From contig JNVV01000037.1 of the NCBI GenBank assembly GCA_000733355.1, positions 149,767 through 213,766 on the forward strand: a stretch of DNA of 64,000 bases, in the 5' to 3' direction. A program made the translations under genes and the position numbers. Shown in pieces: positions 23,428 to 34,296 of this stretch. The stretch's first letter is position 1. The number at the start of each line of letters is the position of its first letter. The notes beneath the pieces are model-generated. The model did not search any database. It was not told where the DNA came from and saw nothing but the letters and a program-made list of their open reading frames with translations. Source of the DNA: Falciphora oryzae. Taxonomy: Eukaryota; Ascomycota; Sordariomycetes; Magnaporthales; Magnaporthaceae.

Positions 23428-24561
23428 GGGAGGGTTTGTTTTGCAGGACACGATGGGCAGGCTGGCTGCGCAGCTAGCTGGAGAGGGGAAAGAAATCCGA
23501 CAGAGAAAAATCTCTGCTTTCTTCCCACCACACCCTCCTCATCCTCCTGCATTGCGTCTTTTTTCTTTAGCGTCCGTCTCACGATCTCGTGCCGGGCAGC
23601 CGCTGGCATACCTCCTTAGCTATGGGCTGCCACTGGGTGGCATATGCATCAGAGCCTTCGACGTAAGGCGCCGTTGCAGTGCCAAGTTTGCGACGAGACA
23701 GGAAGGAACGGTGCGCTCTGCAGGTGAGGAGCCAGAGGCAGAAACCGGGGTCCTTGTAGAGCCCCACTTTTCCCATCAATTTGCTTGGCCCTTCCGCCCG
23801 CGCTGCCAGTGCTGCTCCGTTCTCGCACCCTTGACCGACCTGCCTGTCCTGCTGCCTCTTGCTGGCCGCCCGTCCTCGTTGTCTCTGTCTTTTGGTGCTA
23901 TGTGCGTGTGTGTCCGGCGTCTCCAGCCTAGAGTTGGGTGTCGCTGCGCACCTCTGCGTACCGTACCTCTGCGTAGATTGTTGCGACCCTTCCATTTCTT
24001 TTTTGGGGGTTGCTGCTCGCGGAGGCAAGACGAATCGAGATAATTCGCAAATCAGCACACACACCAGCCTGTCACCACCTGCCACCACCACCACAGGCCA
24101 CAGCCTACTGTCTACCCCCGTCAATCCCCTTTCTCGTTGCCGCTTCTGCCCTCCCCATCTCGCTGGTGCATCCTCTCCCTTTCCAACCCCCCATATAACG
24201 ATCGAAATGGGCTACCCAACGGTTGGTGCTTTGCGCCGCATATGACGCTTTCGCCTCCCCGCCGAGCCATCGTGTCGCATTATTTTTCTACCACCCTCGT
24301 CCCCTCGCATTTTGACTCCCTCTTTACTTCTCCTCTCCCCTCCCCCTCCCCTCGGCTTCGCGGCGGCCGTCGCACAAATCCCCATCGCTCGCCAAACCCC
24401 CAAACGCTGCGTTCGTTCCAAGGACAAAAAAGACGGACGGACAAAAAAAAAAGCACGGGGTCCCCGGATATAGCGCCGCCGCCGCCCACACCAGCGTTGG
24501 ACCCTCGATCCACGCGCTCAACCCCACCCACGGCCCCGGACCCGTGTGTGTACCCACCGCT

Positions 24562-24597
24562 ATGGTTCTGCTATCGAGGAGCACCGCACCGCCATGA
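24562..24597 (+). promoter_or_regulatory. Upstream ORF ending on the start codon of the Zn2Cys6 gene
   Basis: An 11-codon ORF (ATG at 24562) terminates with TGA at 24595-24597, sharing the bases of the main ATG at 24594-24596 in an ATGA overlap. Such a layout can couple main-frame translation to termination and reinitiation. Whether this ATG is in the mRNA depends on the unmapped transcription start. Confidence 0.6.
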
Positions 24598-27500
24598 ATC
24601 CCTCGGTCCACGGGTCTCTTGGGGCCCCCAGGCAGATTCGCTTCGTCAACAACGAGGGCCATCCTCCGTCCAAGAGGCGGAGGATCAATGCGGCGTAGGT
24701 TCAATGTCTATCTTTCCTTGATGTCATCGCAGACGGAGGACGTCTCACTCTTCCGCTTCCCCAGGTGGCGAGCTCCGAATCCTGCGTGTGTTGCCAAGTC
24801 TGCACCACTCCAAGACTGCCATGCGGGTCTCGCCCTACCTGTCCTATAAGCGGGGAATATCTGTGCTGACAATGTGCTGTTTCTCACCCATCATTCAGAT
24901 GCCTGACGTGTGAGTGACTTTCTCTTCTTGCATGTTTCTTTTGTGATGATTACCACCCCAGCGCATCTCGCAACGCACCTGGGGATGCAGAGGGTTGACG
25001 TCTCGATGCACTGTTCGATGCCCCCCGGACGACACAGGCCGCAGACGAAAAACTCGCTGCAGCGGGGAGCCCGGCATCTGCTCGACCTGCTCCAAAAATG
25101 GCCATGAGTGTTTAGGTTACAATGAGGTCATCGACAGGAAGAAGTCGACCCCGGGGGTCCCCAAGAAGCGGGCACCCACCACAGATGGGGACCTGCCTGT
25201 CATCAAGAACGAGGACGACTACCTCGCCGATGACAATGATCATGAGTGTAGTGCTGGGGATGTCGAGGGAAGGCCCTGGGACGAATCCGACTCTGGGTCG
25301 TTTGAAAATTCAGAGCCCAAGCCCTCGCCCAAGCGCCACCCAGTGCCCAGCCACGGGCAGGCCAGGACTGGCAGCCTGAAGCGATCGCAAAGCAATGAGT
25401 GGCATCACGGCATGCCTCCTCCCCAACAGCAGCCCCTCAACGCAGAGAAACCACGGGGCTCGCGCACCGTATCGTTCTTTGAGGACCGCCACGGCTCTTC
25501 GGGCGACTCGGCGACACGTCATCGCAACGAGGTCAACAGGATCCCTTACTTTCGCTACTTTGGTCGCACCGCCATTGTCCCTGGCTTCAAGCAAATGCTG
25601 GTCAACGTCTCGTACAGAGACAAGCGGAGGAGAGGAAGCTCCTTTTCGTCCACCTCGCCAAGAACCTTGCCCGAGCACCGCTCCTCTTTCACAGCTTTAA
25701 ATGAGCCCACCGTCTTCGAAAACAGGGACGGCAAGCCCTCCTACGATCTCGGGGATACGGTGCCTGCTTACGATCCCAGCCAGCCCGAGCCCATCGACTC
25801 GCTGATCATGGGCTTGGTCGAGACCTTTTTCACGCACCTGGGCTGCAACTACCCCTTCCTCCGCCGCGACAAAATCATCCGAATGGTCAGGGAGAAGAAA
25901 GTAGAGTCGATGCTGGTAGATGTCATGTGTGCGCTGGCCACGCGCTTCGCAGACTTTCCCCTGCGTGCCAACTCGCGAGACCCAAGAGACCAAGCCGAAT
26001 ATGGTAACGTCTTCGCCCAGCGTGCTAAGGCGGCCACCGTGGACGCCTACCCCTGCCCGACCGTGGGCGCTGTCCAGGCGTATCTATTGCTGGCATACGA
26101 GTGCTTTGGCCAGGACCAGGACAGTGCACTGTGGATGTATCTCGGGAACGCGATCCGCATGGCCGACGACCTCGGCCTGCACAGGAAAGAAGGCGTCAAG
26201 TACCAGGGCGAGAAGGACGCCTGGTACACGCGGACCTGGAACATCAAGCGCAACGGCGAGGCAACTGAAGATAAGCACGGCGACGACGACGACACCCTCA
26301 GCCCCGAAGAACAGAGCGAGGTCGAGCAGGAGCGCATCGACACCTTCTGGGCCGTCTTTGTGCTCGACAGGGTCATCTCATCGGGCACCGGGAGGCCTGT
26401 GCGGTACAAGGACGACGACTTTGAGATTCCGCTGCCCGAGCCGGTCATCGATCCCGTCTCCAACCTGCCGGACCCTTTCCCCTTCTTCATCCGCATCATC
26501 CACCTGTACGGGCGTGCGTCAGACGTGCTGAACAACGTCACGGACCCCAGCGACCTGACGACGGACAAGTTCGACAAGGTCAAGAACGACCTCACGGAGC
26601 TTTACGAGGAGCAGGACTCGCGGCTGCACTTCAATGCGGTCAACTTCCAGGAGTACGTCAAGGCTGGCCAGGGCACGACATTTATCCTGCTCCATTTCTG
26701 GTTCCACGCCCTTATCATCATCATGCACGCGCCCAACGTCGTCTTCTTCGGTCTCACGAGCCCGATCCAGCTCCTGCCCGACAGCCGGCAGCTTTCCATG
26801 TCGAGTGCTAAAACCATTGCCGACATCCTCTCCTTTGCCGAGATAATTGACCCCAAGAGCTTCATCGGCAACCCCTTCACGTCCCAGCCCATGTACATCG
26901 CCGCCTGCGCCTTTTTGACGCAGTCGACATCACAATCGTCTGAGCCTTCCTCGCCCGACGCTATCTCTCCTGAAACGGGCGAAACCAGGGGAAACAAGCA
27001 CTCGCTGCTAGCCCTCGGCGCGAACCAGAACTACCAGATGGTCACAAAGTCTTTGCAACAGCTGCAGCTCTACTGGGGCGGCGTCAAGTACATCTTGACC
27101 GCGCTCGACCAGAAATCCAAGGGAATCTGGGACTGCGAGACGTACACGTTGGAGGAGTATGCCATGACCAGGATCTCGAGGCGCGGCTCCCTTGCGCCCC
27201 TCCGCCGCTTTGAGATACCAGCCTCGCCCAGCGCGGCGCCCATCGCCTACGCCACGCTCACGGGCACCACCAACTCGCCCAACTCGAACCTGACCCGATT
27301 CTACCAAAACAGCGGCAATTCGAACAACACCAATTCGAGTGCTCCTTCTCACCTGGCACACTTTTTCACGCCCCCTCCTTCTCATCAGAATCCTGTCCAG
27401 GGAAGCGGCGCCTCTGGGTCTGGATCCGGCCCTGGGCCCCCAGTCTCGGCCATGACCCCTCCCGGAAATATGATTTACGACCCAATCCGCCAAAGCCTTC

Positions 27501-28225
27501 CTGAGCCGCCAATGTTCCCACAACCGTTCCCTCAGCCTAGCCTCTCGGCCGTGCGCTTCTCACAGCACCAGCAACAGGAGCCGCAGCTCCAGCAGCACCA
27601 TGCCGCCAGGTCTCACCGGCTGTCGGGGTCGTCGGCTGCCAGCAGCACTCAAGGTCATCGGCAAGACGACAAACCGATGATGAAATTCGAGGCAATGAAT
27701 GGCATACTTGAGGACCCTGTGGTTGACAGCTCGCCGGCTCCGTCCAATAGTAACATGATCACGGAGAGCAAGCTCCAAGTACTCGCCGGGATGTCGCACT
27801 CTGGGCACAGCGGTCCTAATAACCACCGCCACGGGACCGCACAACAGCATTCACACCAAGCACCGCCGCCATCATACACACCATCGTCACACTCATCTAC
27901 AGCATACGAACCTTCAGTCATACAAGCGGGCGCGTCGCCTGCAAACTCCCTCGTGGAGGCGGCAACCTCTGGCCACCAGCAGCAACTGCATCACCAACAG
28001 GTTCCGCAGGACGAGTATTCGCCGCATTTTACGCAGTCCGTAGGGGGGCTCGTCACGGGCAACTACTACCCGCACCTGACAGACCTGCCCTACCAGGAGA
28101 TCACTCTGGAGTTACCCAGCGACAACGAGGTGATGCCGCACTGGCTCGATTGCATCCCCGCCCACGAGTTGCTCGGACTTTTTGAGGGTCAGCTAGCAGG
28201 TGGGCCTGGCTCGCATATGGGCTGA
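24594..28225 (+). CDS. Zn2Cys6 transcription factor with fungal-specific regulatory domain
   Basis: I read three exons: 24594-24694, an 11-nt microexon 24899-24909, and 25038-28225, with introns of 204 and 128 bp. The product is 1,099 residues. The N-terminus (MNPSVHGSLGAPRQIRFVNN, then a PPSKRRRINAA basic stretch) leads into the zinc cluster C-x2-C-x6-C-x6-C-x2-C-x6-C at residues 35-62. Cys35 is encoded in the microexon and Cys38 is split across intron 2. After an acidic linker, the conserved middle block IPYFRYFGRTAIVPGFKQM leads to the Fungal_trans domain (about residues 290-560), with NYPFLRRDKIIRMV, ALWMYLGNAIRMADDLGLHR and VLDRVISSGTGRP. The C-terminal half is Gln/His/Ser/Pro-rich, as in activation domains. 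It is a nuclear DNA-binding regulator. The target pathway is not evident, and the cluster does not match the XlnR or Gal4 spacing signatures I know. Confidence 0.88.
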
Positions 28226-29386
28226 TATACGTTTGACGCCTGGCTTGTTTTTTCTTCTTCTTTCTTTCTATAAACCACGAAAACAGCAGTGAGCATGAGC
28301 CATCGATATTCTCGGACATCTGTTGCCGGTAAGAGTGGTAGACCAGAGAGGCTGCCAAGATACCCCGTCCGTTCGTTTCGTTCATTTACATCGTCTTCGA
28401 TTTGCTTCTCTTTTTTTTCGTTTGTTCTCTTGTCACATTTCCCCCTTTATTCCGCACCTTCCTCGGCGCATTTGGAGCGACAGATGATGGATGTAAATGA
28501 TGACGACCCCGACGATGTTGACTCGAGATAATTATTGTAATTTGTGTTGTCTTTTCTCTTAATTTTATCCGCCTCTTCAACCATTTTTATAGTTGCTCAC
28601 CTTCGTCTACACATCTCTTCTGGTACTTTTTTGTCGACGGTTTTACGGATTTATAAGTAGTGTTCTGGATGGGCGCTGGGAAAGGGAGCTTTCGTATCGT
28701 ACACGATTGGGATAGATGCACTAAACTATTCAGGTCCTCGAGGGATTGGGAAGGGATGGGGACGGCGAGAAAAAGGCAATGGAGCATGGCTTTTTATGTT
28801 GTATCCCCTTTTGTTTTCGAGCTGTTGGCCGGATTCTGCTGCTCGATTGCTTCCCACGGACTGGCTGTCCTCTTGTGGATAGAATCTCCAGAGCAGTCTT
28901 GAGCGAATGTTATTGGGCTTTTTATGAAGGAAAAAGAACACACGAATGGAACTGAAGGAGTGGGGGTGGTCGTTACCCCTGAATCCATAGGCCCTTGACG
29001 GTGGTTTTCTCATCTCAAAATATGCATGCTCTGGGCTGAATCCTATGGTCACTCGCGGACCAGACGGAAAGATGGAAATGTTACTTGAATGTTGTAAGGT
29101 GTTTGTAGTCTGGCAATGAACAATCGGTTGGAAATTGTTTAGTTCGGCACCGTGTATTGGTTGTATGACCCGTCCCTTCTTTTCGTATCCTGAGAAAGTC
29201 CTGAAATCCGAACCCAAACGTTGACAAATCCCCGTGGTCCAAATATCCGTTGCGCCGAGCAGCAGGGTATCATTATCTTTCTCGTCTAGTGGGTCATTTT
29301 CTTGAACCTGAGAGGCGGAGTTGAAGGTTAGTGATGTAGTTGCGAGTAGTCGAGAAGGATTTGTCGAGATGTGTAAAAACAAACAC
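28226..29386. other. Intergenic region between convergent Zn2Cys6 and aminotransferase genes
   Basis: This 1.16 kb, comparatively AT-rich stretch contains both 3' UTRs. The longest frame crossing it (minus strand, 29382-28726) lacks coding bias. No gene recognised. Confidence 0.4.
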
Positions 29387-31017
29387 TTACTTGTTCACAA
29401 CCCTCTCGATGCCGTCGCAGCCCATCTTGAGCGTATCCATCTTGGGGCCGTACGAGAAGCGGACAAAGTGGTGGCAGGGCGAGTCGAACAGGTCCCTGCG
29501 GCGGGCCGGATTGAGGTCGAAGAAGATCCCGGGCACGACGATGACCTTCTCCTCGAGGCAGGCCTGGAAGAAGTTGAGGCCGTCCGAGATGGGGTTGGGC
29601 AGGCCCTCGAGGTTGAGCCAGAGGTAAAAGGTCGAGTCCGGGACGTACTTTATGTGGAAGCCCATCTCGCGCAGGCGGGAGACGACGTAGTCGCGCTTGT
29701 CGCGGAAGTGGCGCTGCAGGGCGACCATCTCGGCCTGGACCAGGTCGGGCTCCAGCATGGGGATGGCGGCCTCCTGGAAGGCGACGTTGGTGCCGCCGTC
29801 GAGGTAGGAGCCGCAGGAGCCGATTCTTTTTTTTTTTTTTTCGTGTGTTAGTGGGTATTAATATGGCACCGACGATACGGGGGTGAAAGTGTTGCTCACG
29901 CCTTGATAAACTCCTTGGGTCCGATGATCCAGGCGACACGCCATCCCGGCAGGCGGAAGCGCTTGGTGAGGCCGTCGATGATGAGGACGTCGTCCTCGTC
30001 GACGTCGATGACGTTCTCGGCGGCGCTGATGGTGGTGCCGTCGCAGTTGCTCGTGTAGTTGTAGCCCGAGTAGAACTCGTCCGAGACCAGGGTTGCGCGC
30101 TCGCGGCACAGGTCCTGGATCTCGGCCAGCTCCGGGTTGGCGACGACGCGGCCGGTGGGGTTGCGCGGGTTCGACGTCAGGATGACGCCCGTGCCGCGCG
30201 CGATCTCCTCGGCGATCTTGTCCGGGTGGATGTGGTAGCCGTCGTCCTCGGACAGCGGCACGGGGATGGCGGCGAAGTTCTTGAAGAGCGACAGCATCTC
30301 GTTGTAGGCCGTGTAGTCGGGGATGAAGAAGCCGACGTAGGCGTTGTTGAGCACGGCGGCGATGCGGATCAGCCCGGCCCGGCCGCCGGGGACGATGGCG
30401 ACGTTCTCCCACGTGTAGAGGCTGTCCTTGCCCTTGCGGTGGTGCTCGTTGTAGAGGTGGGCGACGGCCTCGCGGAGTGGCTTGATGCCGGCCGTCGGGC
30501 CGTACTCGCGGCTGTTGAGCGAGATGTCGATGGTGCTGGGGCGCGGGAAGCAGCCCTCGATCTCGTCCTCGACCTCGGGCGCGCCCTGGCCCAGGTTGGC
30601 CCAGTTCTCGGGCTCCTCGAGGAAGCCGAACTCGGTCGCGCGCTCGGTGCACCACACGACGCCCGTCGAGGCGCGCGTCGCGTCGAGACCGGCGTGCGGG
30701 AGGTGGCCCTCGTGGGCGGCGCGGAACTGCCTGTGGATCTTGCTGCTGGCCTCTGTTTGTTCGGGCTGTCAGTGTGCCGTCATTGCTGCAACAGTTGGGA
30801 CACGCAGGCTAAGGCGGCATGCCAAGCCCAGCGGCTCCGGGCTGCTTGGCCGCCGCCGCCCCCTTTTTTTTCTGGCGCCGCCGATTTACCCCGCTCCGCC
30901 CTCCGAAAATTGGACAGACAACTCACCACTCTGGCTCGGCTCGCCCATGGAGAAGCGCCGGGTGGGCTTGGGAATGCCCGTGTGCCGGTTGATACTGAAC
31001 TTGCGGTTGCCGAACAT
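29387..31017 (-). CDS. PLP-dependent aminotransferase, class I/II fold
   Basis: I read exon 1 as 31017-30927, exon 2 as 30752-29900 and exon 3 as 29825-29387, giving 460 residues. It is a fold-type I PLP enzyme. Visible marks are NLGQGAPEVEDEI near residue 83, YGPTAGIKPLREAVA, PLP-binding TSNPRNPTGR (about 223-232), VSDEFYSGYNY with Asp255 as pyridine-nitrogen ligand and a nearby Tyr, and the Schiff-base lysine in GLTKRFRLPGWR (Lys294). The C-terminus has FVRFSYGPKMDTL with the carboxylate-binding Arg. The TKRFRLPGWR box differs from the usual SKxxGLxGxR of aspartate aminotransferases, so this is a divergent fungal subgroup and I do not assign a substrate. Intron 2 is odd: its acceptor AG follows 15 A residues directly. 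The N-terminal 60 residues look like part of the enzyme arm, not a targeting signal. The vWA gene is the next gene beyond the start. Confidence 0.88.
29827..29841. repeat. 15-nt homopolymer inside aminotransferase intron 2, next to the 3' splice site
   Basis: The run is T on the plus strand and A in the transcript. It lies between the likely branch site (CTAAC) and the acceptor AG at 29827-29826. Confidence 0.9.
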
Positions 31018-33267
31018 GATGGGCAACCAATTTGTTCCACGACCTTTTTGCCTTGTGTAGTTTGTGGGGTGGTGGATGGGAGACAGACCAGGTCGCCGTG
31101 GTGTGCTTTGACCGTGCGCGGCGTGTGCGTCGCCTTTATATAAGGCCCCCAGGAAGCACAGTAGAGAACGGGCTAGGTACCTGAGGGAGCTGCAGCTAGA
31201 CGAGAAAAAAAAAAGTCCGATCCTGGAGAGGGAAGCAAGGCGGACGGGCTGGAGGACCTGACAGGGCGGGACACGCTGCGGATCCGTTTCTGTGTCCCCC
31301 GTGGAGGCCCGAGGTGGGGGGATAACACAGAAAATCCCAGCTGTCTGAATCGAGCTTGAAAGACAAAAGCAAGCACGAGAAAAAGCCAAGGAAGAAGAGA
31401 AAAAAAAAGTTCGCCTAGAAACAGCTGAAGGCGCCTCTTTCGTTTAAATAGCGCAGCCTTTCCCGCTTTGCCTGACCGAAGTACCTGAGCATTGAAACAG
31501 GAGGCATGCAAGCTGTCCCCCAGCAACGCCTTGCCTCTCGTCCATCTTCTCCCCGACTGACGTACGCACGCAACCGCCTCCGCTTTGGCGGTCAAGCCGA
31601 AGCAGCAAGTAAGAGGCAAGTCAGGGGTCCGGGATGGGCGCCGCCTCCATTATCATGCATACACCGCAATGCATCACGACAAATCGAAACCCGTGGGGGG
31701 TGCTGGGGGTTGCGCTGTTGGACGGAAACAGGGCATGGGATCGGCTTCTGGCATACGCAAGCACACAAGCAGGTCGGTCGTAGTCCAACCAACAGGGTGT
31801 CTCCCTAGTGCCAGTAGTCTGGATGGTCAAGACGTCGTCGGCGAGCCCAACCTCGGTAGCGTTTGTGATGGGAATCATATAGCCAGGGGTATATAAGACG
31901 AGGTGCAATGCTATCAAACAAACAAACAAACAAACAAGCACACAGACCAAAAAAGGGGCAGGCATAAACTCTGAAATATTTCTCAAGACAGCGCCGAGAA
32001 GCTACCCGTCAATACCAAGAAATTGGGCTTTGGAATGTCAGGCACACTCGCGAGCTACCAAGAATCGCTGCCGATCTTTGCCCAAAGCTGTGCAAAATGA
32101 CCCCGCGCTGGTGCTTACCTCAGTAACCCCTCCAAGAACTGCCCCTGGTGGGAGCGATTCAGGAAAAGCGGAGCCAGACGTGGGGTCGCGGAAAGAGGAT
32201 TGGCCCGTCGTCATTACTGATGGGAATTTATCGCCAAGGGCGAAGTTTATCGATAAGTCGCCACATTTACTTAGCCACATCGCCTGTCAGCCACTCCTCC
32301 GGAACAGCCTCAGTTCCTGAAGTGACATCAACAGGAGGCGACAAAAAGAAAAAGGCAAAGCAATGATGTGGTGATGTGCAAAGAAACAACTTCGGAGGTC
32401 GGACATGTGGTGAAACCCGATCAGCCCGTCTCGGTGGGCAGAATGCTGCGGCACAAGGCATTCCAGCCGAGGTTGACATTCCTGAGGCATCATGATGTCC
32501 ACTTTCCGGGAACATGCCCCACGAAGGAAGAGCGCCTCAACCCACGTTTTCCGGGTACCGGAAGCATGTGCGATGGCGCAACCCATGCAAAACACTACCC
32601 CGGATCGTCAGGGGCCAGGGGGGATTCAGAAGCCGAAGGCGACCGCGAGAGATGAATAAAGGCGACCGGGTGTATGAGGCGCGGCGGAGACGGCGAAGTA
32701 AAGCTGTGCTGAAGCCTCGGGCTGTAGGCGAACCAGGCAGACTGCGCTCGCTGACCGATCAGATGAGACCCCCGCCCCCAAGAGAGCTTTGGTGGCCCGT
32801 GCACGCGCTTAAACGTGCCACAACAGGGAGGCGTGGGGGCTGTGTTGGCATTTATGTGGTACCAAATGACCGGTCGGACAGGGCTGAGTATCGGACTGTC
32901 TAACACATCCACTGTTGGCTTCATGACGAGGTCATGTAGAAGATGATTATTCACCAACACTGCCCTCAAGGCGCTCTCAAGGCCGTTTTGCAAGGGAGAG
33001 GATGAAGTGGCAAGCGCTGTCTACCAGAAACAAACTTACTAGGAATTATGTATAAAGAAGAAGCAACCTCGCCTGCAATGCTGTTCATGTTCACCCTAAG
33101 CTGAGAGAAGCAAGCGCCTCAACAAACAGGCAAGCGCGCCTGCCACAAACCTATCACAAAGTTACACAACGCAGCACATCCACTTTCATCCGAATACGTC
33201 ATACAAGACGTCACTCGTTGACAAACGACGAATCGCTGCAAGAGTTGGCTCTGACTCCCATTTAACC
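31018..33267. other. 2.25 kb region between divergent aminotransferase and vWA genes
   Basis: This region contains both promoters and no recognisable gene. Short frames (for example minus-strand 31619-31173 and 31986-31621) show no coding bias. It includes a (CAAA)n microsatellite at 31915-31937. Confidence 0.4.
31915..31937. repeat. (CAAA)n microsatellite
   Basis: Five tandem CAAA units plus a partial unit, in intergenic DNA. Confidence 0.9.
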
Positions 33268-34296
33268 ATGGCCACCTTCACCACCTTGACCACCAGAACT
33301 CCTCCGTTCTGCCAGAACACCACACGGCGACCGTCAAAGAAAATGTCCGACACGAAAAGCTTCCTGAAAAACCTCGGGGATCGCTTCTCGCTGAAGAAAT
33401 CCTCCAGTCCGGTCACCGGCAGCCGCGGTCTACAAGGAGGAGCCCCAGATGCGCCGCCCCCAGCATACACGGCCCAGCCCGCCGCCGCCGCAACCGACGA
33501 ATCGGGCCCCGGTCCGTTCCTGACGCCCTACCGCCAGCAGACCTCGGGCTCGGGCTTCGAGCTCAGCAGCGAGGACATCTCGTCCATCAGCGACCCGTAC
33601 GCCTTCCTGTCCAAGTTCGACACCGTCTTCCTCATCGACGACTCGAGCTCCATGACCTACGGCACGCGCTGGGAGGAGGTCAAGACGGTCCTGTACCAGA
33701 TCGTGCCCGTGTGCGCGCAGCACGACGAGGACGGCATCGACATCCTCTTCCTCAACAACCCGGCCCAGTTCAACGGGGTCAAGAACGCGTCGGCCGTCGC
33801 CCAGGTCTTCGACACGGTCTACCCGGCGGGCATGACCCCCACGGGCGTCCGCATCAACCAGATCCTGGGCCCCTACGTCGACGAGTACACCCAGAAGGCC
33901 GCGCGCAAGGGCCCCAAGAAGACGGGCATGAAGCCGCTCAACCTCATCGTCATCACGGACGGCGCGCCGACCGACAGGCCCAGCACGAACGTGCAGACGG
34001 TCTTGCACAAAGCCGCCCGCCAGCTCGACCAGGCCGGCGCGCCGCTCTACCAGGTCGGCGTGCAGTTCTTCCAGGTCGGGGACGACGCGGTCGCGAGGCG
34101 TGCCCTCGAGGATTTGGACGACAACCTGGCGGGCCTGGTGGCGGGCGGCCAGCTGCGCGACATTGTCGACACGTGCACGTGGGACGCCAGCGACGGGGCC
34201 GTGTCGGTGCTGACGTCCGAGGCCGTGCTCAAGACGGTGCTGGGCGCCGTGGTCAAGAGGTTCGACGACCAGGTGCTTTACGACAGCAGGAGGTAG
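33268..34296 (+). CDS. von Willebrand factor A (vWA) domain protein
   Basis: This is a single-exon protein of 342 residues with very strong G/C third-position bias. A basic, disordered N-terminus (about 1-100, with PPPAYTAQP) precedes a vWA domain of about 110-330. The metal-ion-dependent adhesion site motif is FDTVFLIDDSSSM (DxSxS, Asp123-Ser127). The second site is the TPTG turn in PAGMTPTGVRINQIL, and the third Asp is in LNLIVITDGAPTD. It has no signal peptide and no extra domain, so it is likely an intracellular protein-interaction module. Similar stand-alone vWA proteins are frequent in filamentous fungi and mostly uncharacterised. The first ATG has a good context (ACCATGG). An alternative start is the Met at 33343 (MSDTKSFLKN), where similarity to relatives may begin. 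Confidence 0.85.
   Translation: MATFTTLTTRTPPFCQNTTRRPSKKMSDTKSFLKNLGDRFSLKKSSSPVTGSRGLQGGAPDAPPPAYTAQPAAAATDESGPGPFLTPYRQQTSGSGFELSSEDISSISDPYAFLSKFDTVFLIDDSSSMTYGTRWEEVKTVLYQIVPVCAQHDEDGIDILFLNNPAQFNGVKNASAVAQVFDTVYPAGMTPTGVRINQILGPYVDEYTQKAARKGPKKTGMKPLNLIVITDGAPTDRPSTNVQTVLHKAARQLDQAGAPLYQVGVQFFQVGDDAVARRALEDLDDNLAGLVAGGQLRDIVDTCTWDASDGAVSVLTSEAVLKTVLGAVVKRFDDQVLYDSRR

Larger units (their letters stand above)
20743..24593. other. 3.85 kb gene-poor region upstream of the Zn2Cys6 regulator
   Basis: No convincing gene is present. The region has poly(T) tracts at 23224-23240 (17 nt) and 23401-23427 (27 nt), pyrimidine-rich stretches, and many short ORFs without codon bias. The C/T-rich segment from about 24050 to 24590 looks like a long 5' leader of the transcription factor gene, and it ends with an upstream ORF. 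Long promoters and leaders are common for fungal developmental regulators; that role here is inference. Confidence 0.4.
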
